A program made the translations under genes and the position numbers. DNA of 64,000 nucleotides from SZUA-368 sp028533045 (lineage in GTDB: Bacteria > Spirochaetota > Spirochaetia > DSM-2461), in the NCBI GenBank assembly GCA_050031985.1, contig JBNAIG010000014.1:10131-74130 (forward strand), given 5' to 3'. Below the pieces are notes generated by a model. It was not told where the DNA came from. It ran no database searches and saw nothing but the letters and a program-made list of their open reading frames with translations. Of this stretch, positions 50,474-60,134 are shown piece after piece (positions within the stretch are counted from its first letter, which is position 1; each line of letters begins with the position of its first letter).

Positions 50474-51631
50474 CTAACGGGTATAAACGGGCTTGCCGTT
50501 GATGATGGTTTGGCGGACTTCTGAGGAGATTTCCAGGGGGTTGCCGGTCCAGAGGACGAGGTCTGCGTCTTTGCCCGGTTCGAGGCTGCCAATGCGGTCG
50601 TCGAGGCCCAGGATTTTGGCGGCGTTAATGGTGATGGCCTTGATGGCTTCCTCGAAGGGGAGGCCCGCTTTTTCGGCCAGGGCGGCGCAGAGATTCAGGT
50701 GTTGGATGGGGATCTCCGGGTGGTCCGTCATGAGGGCTACCAAAACGCCTGCTTCGTGGAGGACGGCGGGGGTGGTAAAGGATTTGTTCTTTAACTCGAA
50801 CTTGCCCTGGAAGCCCATGGTGGGGCCCAGGATGGCCGGAGCGCCGGAGGCGGCTACCTGTTGGGGGATGAGGTGGCCTTCGGTGCAGTGGTCCAGGGTG
50901 AGTTTTAGGTCGAACTCTTTGGCAATTCTTATGGCGGTGAGGATATCATCGGCCCGGTGGGCATGGATTTTAAGGGGGATTTCTCCCCTAAGAACGGGCA
51001 GGAGGGCTTCCATTTTGATGTCATAGGGAATATAGCGGATGCAGTCTATCCCGTTGTTATTCTTTCTTTCCCCGTATTCCCGGGCGCGGTAGAGGGCTTC
51101 TCTGAGGAGGGCGGCGTTGCCCATGCGGGTCATGGGGGTCTGTTTGCGCTCGGCGTAAGTTTTTTTGACGTTTTCCCCAAAGGCGCACTTCATGGCCAGC
51201 GGTTCTTTAAGGAGCATTTCGTCTATGGCGATGCCGTGGGTTTTGATGACACAGAACTGGCCGCCTATGACGTTCATGCTGCCCGGGCCGGAGGCGACGG
51301 TGGTGACTCCTCCTTCCAGGGCATCCCTAAAGGAGGCGTCCTGGGGGTTAATACCGTCCAGGCCGCGCAGGTGGGGGGTGATAGGGTCGGTGCCTTCGTT
51401 TACGTCTTTTTCGGTCATGGGGAGGCCCTGGCCGAAGAGGCCCAGGTGGGTATGGGGGTCGACAAATCCCGGGAGAACCCAACTACCTTCAGCGTCGATG
51501 ACTTCTGTGCCTTCCGGGGCTTGAAGGTCGGTGCCGATCTCTTTAATCAGTTTGCCCTCAATCAGGATATCTCCCCGGTCGTAGTCTTTGCCGGCGGCGC
51601 TTATGATTTTTCCGTTTTTGATTAATGTCAT
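50474..51631 (-). CDS. Amidohydrolase-family metal-dependent hydrolase
   Basis: The 385-aa product has the composite fold of the amidohydrolase superfamily. A beta-sandwich N-terminus leads to the first metal motif VDPHTHLG (about residues 57-64). KIHAHRAD and a TLDHCTEGH segment follow, then the catalytic Asp in MTDHPEIP and the C-terminal LEPGKDADLVLWTGNP. This pattern is imidazolonepropionase-like; substrates may be cyclic amides or dipeptide derivatives. It is the last gene of the opp operon, which suggests it acts on an imported peptide-like compound. The stop codon abuts repeat array B. Confidence 0.85.
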   Translation of the reverse strand: MTLIKNGKIISAAGKDYDRGDILIEGKLIKEIGTDLQAPEGTEVIDAEGSWVLPGFVDPHTHLGLFGQGLPMTEKDVNEGTDPITPHLRGLDGINPQDASFRDALEGGVTTVASGPGSMNVIGGQFCVIKTHGIAIDEMLLKEPLAMKCAFGENVKKTYAERKQTPMTRMGNAALLREALYRAREYGERKNNNGIDCIRYIPYDIKMEALLPVLRGEIPLKIHAHRADDILTAIRIAKEFDLKLTLDHCTEGHLIPQQVAASGAPAILGPTMGFQGKFELKNKSFTTPAVLHEAGVLVALMTDHPEIPIQHLNLCAALAEKAGLPFEEAIKAITINAAKILGLDDRIGSLEPGKDADLVLWTGNPLEISSEVRQTIINGKPVYTR

Positions 51632-51646
51632 GATCTTACCTCACCT

Positions 51647-51796
51647 TTATCCCAGTATATTCGCAAATATCAATCCCGTCACCCAGAGGGCGGCCAGGGT
51701 GATGAGCAGTTTGGGGAGGACGATGCGAAAGATTGCCGCCGAGAGGGCAATCATGTCTTTAAAGCCCAGCCGGGCCGATTCCTTGTCTTCTTTCAC
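51647..51796 (-). CDS. Small single-span membrane protein, 49 aa, in the opp operon
   Basis: This short gene was read by hand. It begins with GTG (51794-51796), one base after the oppF stop, and ends TAA at 51647-51649. The product starts MKEDKESARLGFKDMIALSA and has a single hydrophobic span, about residues 23-46 (IFRIVLPKLLITLAALWVT and GLIFANIL). The amidohydrolase follows 15 bases later. The tight placement between two coding genes and the clean cytoplasm-to-membrane layout support it as real. It may help assemble or regulate the transporter. I know no named family. Confidence 0.6.
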   Translation of the reverse strand: MKEDKESARLGFKDMIALSAAIFRIVLPKLLITLAALWVTGLIFANILG

Positions 51797-51797
51797 C

Positions 51798-52776
<979 letters not shown>

Positions 52777-52784
<8 letters not shown>

Positions 52785-53763
52785 TGTCCTTCCCTTTGCT
52801 GTAGAGCCAGCAGCGCACTTTGTGGTTTTCCGAGAGCTCTGTCAGCTCGGGCATTTTTTCCTTGCAGATGGGGAGGCACTCGCAGCAGCGGGGGGCGAAG
52901 GCGCAGCCCTTGGGCAGATTGGTCAAAGGGGGCACCATGCCGGAGATGCACTGGAGGCATTCGCCCTTTTGCACTTCGTTGACTCGGGAGGCGAAAAGCC
53001 CCTTGGTGTAGGGGTGTTTCATGTCGTCGAAAAGAGTCAGCACGTCGGCCTGTTCCACCACGCGGCCCGCGTACATGACCGCAACTTCGTCGGCCATTTC
53101 GGCTATCACTCCCAGGTCGTGGGTAATGAAGAGGCAGGACATGCCCGATTCGGCGGTGAGGCTCTTCATCAGTTCCAGTACCTGGGCCTGGATGGTTACG
53201 TCCAGGGCGGTGGTGGGCTCGTCGGCGATGAGGAGCTTGGGGTCGCAGCTCAGGGCCATGGCTATCATAACCCTTTGGCGCATACCGCCGGAGAGCTGGT
53301 GGGGATGTTCGTCTATCACCTTCTCTGCCCGGGGGATGCGCACCTTTTTAAGCAGTTCGATGCACTTTTTGCGGTTCTCTTCGCCGGTGAGACCCTTGTG
53401 GAGGGCGAGGGATTCGCCGATCTGATCACCGATGGTAAAGACCGGGTTCAGGGCGGTCATGGGCTCCTGGAAGATCATGGCCATGTGGTTGCCCCGGATC
53501 TCCTGCATCTCCCCCTCGCTCAGGTCCAACAGGTTGCGTCCCTCAAAGAGGATCTCCCCCGAATCGATAAAGCCCTGCTTGGCCGGTAGGAGTCTCATTA
53601 TAGAAAGGCTGGTAACGCTTTTGCCGCAGCCCGATTCTCCCACAACGCCCAGGGTTTGGCCCTTCTTGATGGTCATATCCACCTGGTGAACGGCGGTCAC
53701 CTTCCCTTCGGAGGTTTTGAAGGAGGTGGTCAGGTTATTCATTTCCAGTAAGTTATCAGTCAC
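52777..53763 (-). CDS. oppD: Oligopeptide ABC transporter ATP-binding protein OppD
   Basis: This 328-aa ATPase has Walker A GESGCGKSVTSLSI, signature LSGGMRQRVMIAMAL, Walker B LLIADEPTTALDVT and H-loop FITHDLGVI. The C-terminus has GCAFAPRCCECLPIC, the cysteine cluster typical of OppD/DppD. It couples ATP hydrolysis to peptide import with OppF. It is separated from oppC by nine bases. Confidence 0.93.
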
Positions 53764-53772
53764 AATTCCCCC

Positions 53773-54639
53773 TTAACGCTTCAGCTTGGGATCAAAGGCG
53801 TCCCGCAGGCCGTCACCCAGAATATTAATGGACAGGATGGTGGTGAGTACCATGAGGCCCGGAGTGATCCAGAGCCACCAGTGGAGCCGCAGGGAGCGCA
53901 AACTCTGGGCGGAGGCGAGCATGTTACCCCAACTGGGCTGGGGCTGCTTTACGCCCAGTCCCAAAAAGCTCAGTCCCGCTTCGGAAAGTATCCCCGTGGC
54001 GATTCCCAAGGTGGCGTACACGATGATGGGAGCCAGAATGTTGGGGAGGATGTGCTTTACGATAATCTCCCAGGACTCGAGCCCCAGAGAGACGGCGGCT
54101 TCTATGAATTCCCGCCCCTTAATCGCCATGACCTCGGCCCTGACGATACGGCAGATGCGGGTCCAGCTAAGGATGCCCGAAATAAACATAACGTTGTAGA
54201 TGCTGGGCCCCAATACGGCGGCGATGGCAATGGCAATTACGAAGAAGGGGAAGCACATGACCACGTCCACGATACGCATAATCAGGTTGTCCACCCAGCC
54301 CCCGGCATAGCCCGCAATGGCGCCCAGGAAGACGCCTATAAGCAGGGAGATGGCGGTGGAGACAAGGCCCACGCTCAGGGAGACGCGGCCGCCGTAAACA
54401 AGGCGGGTAAAGGTGTCCCGTCCCAGGTCGTCCGTTCCCAGCCAATGCTCGGCGCTGGGCTTTTGGTAGGCGTTGGCCATGTCCACCTGGTCCCGGTCGT
54501 AGGGGGAGAGGAGGGGGGCGAAGAGGGAAATCAGGATAAAAAAGAGAAGGATAAAGAGGGCACCCACGGCCATTTTGTTCTTTCTTAGACGGCTATAAAC
54601 AATCCCCATGGGGGTAGTTACTTTAGTTTTTTTACTCAT
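53773..54639 (-). CDS. oppC: Oligopeptide ABC transporter permease OppC
   Basis: The 288-aa permease has an N-terminal span, a soluble loop with YQKPSAEHWLGTDDLGRDTFTRLVYGGRVSL, and five further spans. The EAA loop is EAAVSLGLESWEIIVKHILPNI, which binds the ATPases. The C-terminus LGDGLRDAFDPKLKR is the standard DppC/OppC ending. It pairs with OppB to form the channel. Confidence 0.93.
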   Translation of the reverse strand: MSKKTKVTTPMGIVYSRLRKNKMAVGALFILLFFILISLFAPLLSPYDRDQVDMANAYQKPSAEHWLGTDDLGRDTFTRLVYGGRVSLSVGLVSTAISLLIGVFLGAIAGYAGGWVDNLIMRIVDVVMCFPFFVIAIAIAAVLGPSIYNVMFISGILSWTRICRIVRAEVMAIKGREFIEAAVSLGLESWEIIVKHILPNILAPIIVYATLGIATGILSEAGLSFLGLGVKQPQPSWGNMLASAQSLRSLRLHWWLWITPGLMVLTTILSINILGDGLRDAFDPKLKR

Positions 54640-54648
54640 GCGGGGCTC

Positions 54649-55611
54649 CTAGGTGTACCGAATCCGGGGATCGACCAGGGCGTACATAATGTCCGCCAGC
54701 AGGTTGGCCATAAGAATCATGAAGGCCAATACCATGGTGGCGTCCATAATCACTGGGTAGTCCCGGTTCATAACGGCCTGGAATATCAGGGTACCCATAC
54801 CGGGCCAGACAAAGATGGTCTCGGTAAGGACCGCCCCGGAGACAAGCTGACCCAGGGACAGGCTGATGATGGTGACCACCGGGATCAAAGCGTTCCTCAG
54901 GGCGTGTTTGTAGATGACTACCTTCTCGCTGAGCCCCTTGGCCCGGGCGGTTCGTATGTAATCCTGCTGAATCACTTCGAGCAGGGCGGTTCTCGTGTAG
55001 CGCATAAAAGAGGCCATTTGGATGAAGCTCAAAACGATGACCGGGAGGGCCAGGTGGTAGAGCAGGTCCAGAAAGGCGCGGAAGCCGGTAAAGCCAGAGG
55101 CCAGGGTTCTCATCCCGGAGATGGGAAAGAGCTTAAGGTCTATGGCAAAGAATTTGACCAGGAGCAGGGCAAAGAAGAAGGCCGGTATGGAGAGGCCTAT
55201 AAAAGCCACGATGGTGGCCAGATAATCAAAGAGGGAGTACTGTTTGGTGGCCGATATCACCCCCAGGGGAATGGCTATGACAATACTGAAGATGAGAGCC
55301 ACCCCGGAGAGGAGCAGCGTATTGCCTATGCGGCGGGATATCATCTCCGCAATGGGTTCTTTAAACTTGATGGAGTAGCCCAGGTCACCTTTGACGAGGC
55401 CCCCCATCCAGCGGACGTACTGGACCGGAAGGGGGTCGTAGTAGCCAATCGCTTCCAGCATATTTTCCACGTCCTCCGCTTCCGCGTCGGACTCAATCAT
55501 GTAGGCGTAGGGATTTCCCGGCATAAGGTGGATGAGGGAGAAGATGATGATGGAAATACCCAGGAGAACGGGAATCATCAAGAGTATCCGCCGGATTATA
55601 TAGTTTTTCAA
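54649..55611 (-). CDS. oppB: Oligopeptide ABC transporter permease OppB
   Basis: The 320-aa permease starts MKNYIIRRILLMIPVLLGIS, has six spans, and an EAA-loop region with RTARAKGLSEKVVIYKHALRNALIPV. The C-terminus ADIMYALVDPRIRYT is typical of the DppB/OppB family. It is separated from oppA by 60 bases that carry a small hairpin. Confidence 0.93.
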   Translation of the reverse strand: MKNYIIRRILLMIPVLLGISIIIFSLIHLMPGNPYAYMIESDAEAEDVENMLEAIGYYDPLPVQYVRWMGGLVKGDLGYSIKFKEPIAEMISRRIGNTLLLSGVALIFSIVIAIPLGVISATKQYSLFDYLATIVAFIGLSIPAFFFALLLVKFFAIDLKLFPISGMRTLASGFTGFRAFLDLLYHLALPVIVLSFIQMASFMRYTRTALLEVIQQDYIRTARAKGLSEKVVIYKHALRNALIPVVTIISLSLGQLVSGAVLTETIFVWPGMGTLIFQAVMNRDYPVIMDATMVLAFMILMANLLADIMYALVDPRIRYT

Positions 55612-55628
55612 TGTGAATCTCCTAAAGC

Positions 55629-55647
55629 CCGCCCCGAAACAGGGCGG
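55629..55647 (-). promoter_or_regulatory. Hairpin between oppA and oppB
   Basis: CCGCCC and GGGCGG form a six-pair stem with a seven-base loop in the 60-base oppA-oppB gap. There is no T run on the minus strand. Such hairpins often protect the 3' end of the abundant binding-protein mRNA, or reduce read-through into the permease genes. Confidence 0.6.
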
Positions 55648-55671
55648 ACCGGTGTTAACTTTTACTTAAAA

Positions 55672-57327
55672 TTATTTAGCGTAGTACCAGGTATTGGGGG
55701 CGTACCAGAGCTCGTTGGGAGCGGTGGCGTTACGCAGGTTCCCACTCACGGCACAACCCAGCTGGGGGGTGTAGAGGAAGATGGAGGGCAGGTCTTCGTT
55801 CAGGTAAACCGCCCAGTCTCCGTAAATCTTTCCACGGGTTTCGTTGTCGATGTAGGAGATACCCTCTTCGATGAGACGGTCATTCTCGGCGTTTTCGTAG
55901 TTCATCAGGTTGTACTTGGCGCCGGTCTTCCAGAATCGAGCCTGGTCCGGCTCAACTCCGGCTCCAAAACCAATGAGGAAGAGTTCGAAGTCGTCGTTGT
56001 TCAGCTGTTTGAACATGGTGGAGAACTCCATAATCTGCAGTTCCACATCAATCCCGATGTCCTTGAGGTTCTGCTGAATAACCGGGGCGGACCGTTCACG
56101 GGTCTTGTTGCCGCTGGGGTACTTGAGAACCCACTTGAGCTGCTCCCCGTCGGCCTTGTACATAATGCCGTCCTTGTAGGAGTAACCGGCCTCTTCCAAA
56201 AGCTCAATGGCCTTTTCCGGGTTGTACTCGTACATATTCAGCTTGTCCAGACCGGGATGGGCCCAGCTGGAGGTGGGCAGGGGCTGGGTGAGGAGTTCCC
56301 CGTAGCCGTAAAGAAGGTTGTCCACCATACCCTGACGGTCGATGCCGTACATAAGGGCCTGTCGAACTTTAACATCCTGGAAATCGGAGAGCTGGTGGTT
56401 TACCCCCATGAACTGGTAGGAACCGCCGGCGGTGGCCAGAACCTGGATGCCTTCGCTTTCGAAGAGACCCATGTCGTCCGGGTTAAAGTCGGACACGGTC
56501 ATGTAGTTGATCTGACCGCTCAGGAGCTCGGCCTGGGCCGTATCCTGGTTGGTGGCTTTGATGATGATCTTGTCCAGGTAGGGACGACCCTGCCAGTAAT
56601 CTTCGAAGGCCACCATGCTTACATACTGGTCGGCGGCGAATTCGGCGAACTTAAAGGGGCCCGTACCCACGGGGTTGCGGAGCATCTCGGTCATTTCCGG
56701 CGCTTTGGCGGGCTCAATACCGGCCCAAACGTGTTCGGCAATCAGGTTAGCCTTGGTTCCCACCATGGTAAGAACGGAGGCGTAAATCTCTTCGAAGGAG
56801 ATTTTGATGGTGTAGTCGTCGATGATTTCCACACCGGAGATTTCGTCGGCCTCGCCGTTGTGGTAGGCTTCCACCCCGATGATGGGCTTGAAGTTGGAGT
56901 AGAGAGGACCGGTGTAGCCCGCGTCACAGATGAACTTCCAGTTGAAGTAAACATCTTCCGCGTCGAACTCTTCCCCGTCATGCCACTTTACCCCCTCTCT
57001 CAGGTGAAAAGTCACGCTCTTGGAGTCGTCGGCGATGTCCCAGCTTTCGGCCAGGGCGGGAACCAGTTCGTTCTTGTCGTTAATGGTAATAAGCCGTTCG
57101 AAAACCACGTCGGTCACGAGGAAGTCGTTGTCGGTGGATGTGATAAGGCTTAGGAAGTTACCGGAAGGGGGATTCCAGGAAGCCCGGATAAGGGTTCCGC
57201 CGAACTTGTCCTCTTCGGACATGGCGCCCCCTGCGGTCGTGCTAGTTTCTCCGTTGTCATTACCGCAGCTTACAAAAAAGGCAGCGGCGAACAGAGTCAA
57301 AATCAGTGATAGAGTCAGTTTCTTCAT
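55672..57327 (-). CDS. oppA: Oligopeptide ABC transporter substrate-binding lipoprotein OppA
   Basis: The ATG at 57325-57327 follows GGAGAGAGAT and gives 551 aa; four codons upstream are open but unlikely. The signal sequence has lipobox FFVSCG, so it is an anchored periplasmic or surface lipoprotein. The SBP_bac_5 domain shows WKFICDAGYTGPLYSNF and the family signature around GVKWHDGEEFDAEDVYFNWKF. The fold is of the OppA/DppA/NikA class. Which peptide it binds cannot be read. It is followed by oppBCDF. Confidence 0.92.
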   Translation of the reverse strand: MKKLTLSLILTLFAAAFFVSCGNDNGETSTTAGGAMSEEDKFGGTLIRASWNPPSGNFLSLITSTDNDFLVTDVVFERLITINDKNELVPALAESWDIADDSKSVTFHLREGVKWHDGEEFDAEDVYFNWKFICDAGYTGPLYSNFKPIIGVEAYHNGEADEISGVEIIDDYTIKISFEEIYASVLTMVGTKANLIAEHVWAGIEPAKAPEMTEMLRNPVGTGPFKFAEFAADQYVSMVAFEDYWQGRPYLDKIIIKATNQDTAQAELLSGQINYMTVSDFNPDDMGLFESEGIQVLATAGGSYQFMGVNHQLSDFQDVKVRQALMYGIDRQGMVDNLLYGYGELLTQPLPTSSWAHPGLDKLNMYEYNPEKAIELLEEAGYSYKDGIMYKADGEQLKWVLKYPSGNKTRERSAPVIQQNLKDIGIDVELQIMEFSTMFKQLNNDDFELFLIGFGAGVEPDQARFWKTGAKYNLMNYENAENDRLIEEGISYIDNETRGKIYGDWAVYLNEDLPSIFLYTPQLGCAVSGNLRNATAPNELWYAPNTWYYAK

Positions 57328-57383
57328 ATCTCTCTCCATAAATTAATTGGCAATCTTTGGCTAATCATGCAGCCGGCATATCC

Positions 57384-58442
57384 TTAATACTTATTGAATG
57401 ATCGAGCAAAGTCAATCAGAACATCTTCTACGATTTTAAGGGAGTCCATTTCCACATACTCCCCGTCCCCGTGCCAGTTGGCTCCTGCCGGTCCCAGTTC
57501 GGCTACGGGTATTCCCCGGGAGGCAAAAAAGCGCCCGTCCGACCCGCCGTGGGCTGCCGTGTACAGGGGCTCTTTCCCGGTAATCAGCTTAAACGATTTA
57601 CCCAAAGCCTGGACGAACCGGTGGTCTTCCGCCGTGTCCACCGCCGGTTCGGTGCGCTCCACCATCAGCTTACCCTCAATCACATCCTCAATAGCGGCAA
57701 TTATATCGTCTGCTTTAAGATGGGGCACATAGCGCAGATCCACCCCCATGAGGCAGCGGTCGGGCACTCGATTCAGGATATCGCCCCCTTCTATCTTGCC
57801 CAGGCTGACCGTGGACCCTTCATAGTAGGGGGAGCTTTCGTTGAGGATGGGGAGGGCTTCGATGCGCTTGAAGTCGGCGAAGGCTTTGGCAATGGCGTTT
57901 TCCCCTTCCCAGGGGCGGGAGGCGTGGGCCGACTTACCGGCGCTCTCTATATAAAGGTTGATGATTCCCTTGGCCTTAAGGCTGATTTCCAGATTGGTCG
58001 GTTCGGTGCAGATCACGAAGTCTCCCGTGTAGCCCTTTTCCACCAGAAAGGCCGTACCCAAACGTCCGCCCACCTCTTCGTCGGGCACAAGCTGGAGCAT
58101 GATGCGGCAGGAGAGTTCCTCCCGGGAAAGCTTGATGAAGGCCTCTATCATGGCCACGCAGCCTCCCTTCATGTCCGCCGAGCCCCGTCCGTAGAGTCGG
58201 CCCTCCTTCTCCTGTGGCCGGAACTGTTCCGGCGCAGCGGAAACAACGTCGAGATGACCGTTAAATATGAGAGTCTTTTCGCCCTGCCCAATGACGGCCA
58301 CATAGCTTTTGAGCCCGCCGTTTGTAAGGATCTTTCCCTCAATGCTGTGGTCCTTGAGATAGGCCGCTGTAAGGATGACCGCCTTGTTTATATTGTCTGG
58401 GGAGGAGGAATCGATTTTTATCAGGTCCTTCAGAAGTTGCAC
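57384..58442 (-). CDS. M20-family metallopeptidase (ArgE/DapE/carboxypeptidase-like)
   Basis: The GTG at 58440-58442 starts a 352-aa cytosolic protein, although the ribosome site is weak. Metal-site motifs of M20 are present: FNGHLDVVSA, GRGSADMKGG (bridging Asp), DEEVGG (catalytic and metal Glu), ICTEPT and a late AAHGGSDGRFF. The dimerisation insert lies between about residues 160 and 280. The family splits acyl or aminoacyl groups from amino acids and small peptides. As the first gene of the opp operon, it probably processes imported peptides. Confidence 0.87.
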   Translation of the reverse strand: MQLLKDLIKIDSSSPDNINKAVILTAAYLKDHSIEGKILTNGGLKSYVAVIGQGEKTLIFNGHLDVVSAAPEQFRPQEKEGRLYGRGSADMKGGCVAMIEAFIKLSREELSCRIMLQLVPDEEVGGRLGTAFLVEKGYTGDFVICTEPTNLEISLKAKGIINLYIESAGKSAHASRPWEGENAIAKAFADFKRIEALPILNESSPYYEGSTVSLGKIEGGDILNRVPDRCLMGVDLRYVPHLKADDIIAAIEDVIEGKLMVERTEPAVDTAEDHRFVQALGKSFKLITGKEPLYTAAHGGSDGRFFASRGIPVAELGPAGANWHGDGEYVEMDSLKIVEDVLIDFARSFNKY

Positions 58443-58618
58443 GACTTTTTACAATATCCTTTCGTTATTCGTAGTATAAAGATACGAAAATGTGTTTTGT
58501 TATAGATATAGCCCACCCTAATGTAGGCTTTTTTTATCTATTGCCGATTTTTAGGCCGGTATGGATGTTTTTTCTTTTTGTACTGTAATTGTATGCAATA
58601 TGTATGCCAGTATAGCAT

Positions 58619-58849
58619 GGAAAGCGGAAAGCGGAAAGCGGAAAGCGGATGGCGGAAAGCGGATGGCGGAAAGCGGAAAGCGGAAAGCGGAAAGCGGAAA
58701 GCGGAAAGCGGAAAGCGGAAAGCGGAAAGCGGAAAGCGGAAAGCGGATGGCGGATGGCGGATGGCGGATGGCGGAAAGCGGAAAGAGGAAAGAGGAAAGA
58801 GGAAAGAGGAAAGAGGAAAGAGGAAAGAGGAAAGAGGAAAGAGGAAAGA
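58619..58849 (+). repeat. Heptanucleotide minisatellite, 33 units
   Basis: The 231-base tract is exactly 33 units of seven bases: 17 GGAAAGC, six GGATGGC and ten GGAAAGA. The ten GGAAAGA copies form the 3' block. GGATGGC occurs at units 5, 7 and 19-22. All three plus-strand frames stay open across it, because seven is not a multiple of three, but no gene is implied. It fills much of the 409-base gap 58443-58851, and its end touches the stop codon of the ATPase gene on the other strand. The remaining gap DNA holds no clear feature. Confidence 0.97.
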
Positions 58850-58851
58850 GG

Positions 58852-60111
58852 TTATGGGAGGAGCCAGTCGTAGAAGAGGGTTGCTTCTTTAATGGGGAGT
58901 TCTGATTCTATTACGACAAGATCCCCTTTTAGCTTGGTTTGGTGTAGGCTGTTGAACTCTTCGAAGGGAAGTATCTCTCTGGAACTGTTATCCCTATTAA
59001 GGGAATAACAGGCCTGGACCAGTTTGCTCTCTGTGATAAAATCAATTTCATAGCTGCTGTTATTCCAGTAGGAGATAGAGTGTTCTTCCCTTAAAAGTTG
59101 GGCGAAGACAGCGTTTTCCAATAATTTGCCCCTGTCCCTATTCAGTTTGCGTCGGACCTCATATAAGCCGTTGTCTATGAGATAGACTTTTTGGGCTGAC
59201 CCCTGACTTTTCCCGTATTCATGAAGGGTGTGGATAAATCCGGTATCCTTTAAGTAGCCCAGGTAAGCATAGAGAGTATCTTTGGATACCTTAAAACCGC
59301 TGCTTTTAAAATCGTTATACCATTTGTTTATGCTTATATTTTTAGTGAATGAATCTATGACCTTGGAAAGAAGCTTATCCATAAGGGGCATATTTTGAAC
59401 GCCGTTTTTTTCAATTACATCACGCAAGAGCATGGTATCTATGTAGCCTTTTAAAAGATGCCTTTTGGTTTCGGGGTTATCCGTAAGAACAACTTCGGGA
59501 AAGCCTCCCCAAGTGAGATATTCATCGGTTAGAAGGGCCAGGCGTGCTTTTTCTGCCGGTCCGTACACGGGTTTAATCTCGAATTCCTTAAAGCGGAGGA
59601 ATTCAAAATAGCTTAAAGGATAAACCTTTATTTCCGCCGTTTTCCCACGTAGCCTGGAAGCTATGTCTCTGCTAAAGAGCTGTGCCGATGAACCGGTAAT
59701 GATGATGGGGTAGTTTCTGTTTTGGAGGTATCTAAGACCCTTCTCAAAATCGGGAACTTCCTGGATCTCATCAAAAAAGAAAACCGGCTCCGACTGGGGG
59801 AACATCTCCTTAAAGAGAGTGGGCAGCTCGCTAAAATCATCCAGGGAGAAATCGGTTAAGGGAGATTCGCTAAAGTCCAGAAACACAACCTGCTGGGGAT
59901 CTGTTTCCAGCTGTAGGGATATCTGTTTTAAGTACATAGATTTCCCGGCTCGGCGTACACCGGAGACGGTAATGACCTTATTTAGCCTTGTAGAGAGTTG
60001 GGGGTCAAAAGAAATATCCCTTGGAATAGGTTTTTTGAGTTCAAAGGTTTCCTGCCCTTCCAGAATAAGTTCTTTTAAAAGTTTCCTTCTCATAAGGAAA
60101 TTATATGTCAT
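58852..60111 (-). CDS. AAA ATPase with DUF4143 domain
   Basis: The ATG at 60109-60111 follows AGGAGG. The 419-aa product has a central P-loop with Walker A GVRRAGKSMYL (about residue 51) and Walker B PVFFFDEIQEV, then RGKTAEIKVYPLSYFEF. The C-terminal third is of the DUF4143 type, including a WNNSSYEIDFI segment. Proteins of this kind occur singly in many genomes, often in accessory regions. Their function is unsettled; some resemble archaeal ATPases or phage-defence components, which is not shown here. The last codons adjoin the minisatellite. Confidence 0.82.
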   Translation of the reverse strand: MTYNFLMRRKLLKELILEGQETFELKKPIPRDISFDPQLSTRLNKVITVSGVRRAGKSMYLKQISLQLETDPQQVVFLDFSESPLTDFSLDDFSELPTLFKEMFPQSEPVFFFDEIQEVPDFEKGLRYLQNRNYPIIITGSSAQLFSRDIASRLRGKTAEIKVYPLSYFEFLRFKEFEIKPVYGPAEKARLALLTDEYLTWGGFPEVVLTDNPETKRHLLKGYIDTMLLRDVIEKNGVQNMPLMDKLLSKVIDSFTKNISINKWYNDFKSSGFKVSKDTLYAYLGYLKDTGFIHTLHEYGKSQGSAQKVYLIDNGLYEVRRKLNRDRGKLLENAVFAQLLREEHSISYWNNSSYEIDFITESKLVQACYSLNRDNSSREILPFEEFNSLHQTKLKGDLVVIESELPIKEATLFYDWLLP

Positions 60112-60134
60112 TTCTTTCCTCCTGACAAGGAATG

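Noticed and set aside
54904..57153. 749-codon open frame on the plus strand opposite oppB and oppA
   Set aside because: It is the antisense shadow of two well-supported genes. Its composition is rich in Gly, Val and His, without family motifs.
58561..58905. Three long plus-strand ORFs (74-114 codons) across the heptanucleotide tract
   Set aside because: Seven-base units leave all frames open and produce the same KRKAESG-type repeat in each. There is no ribosome site or non-repeat domain.
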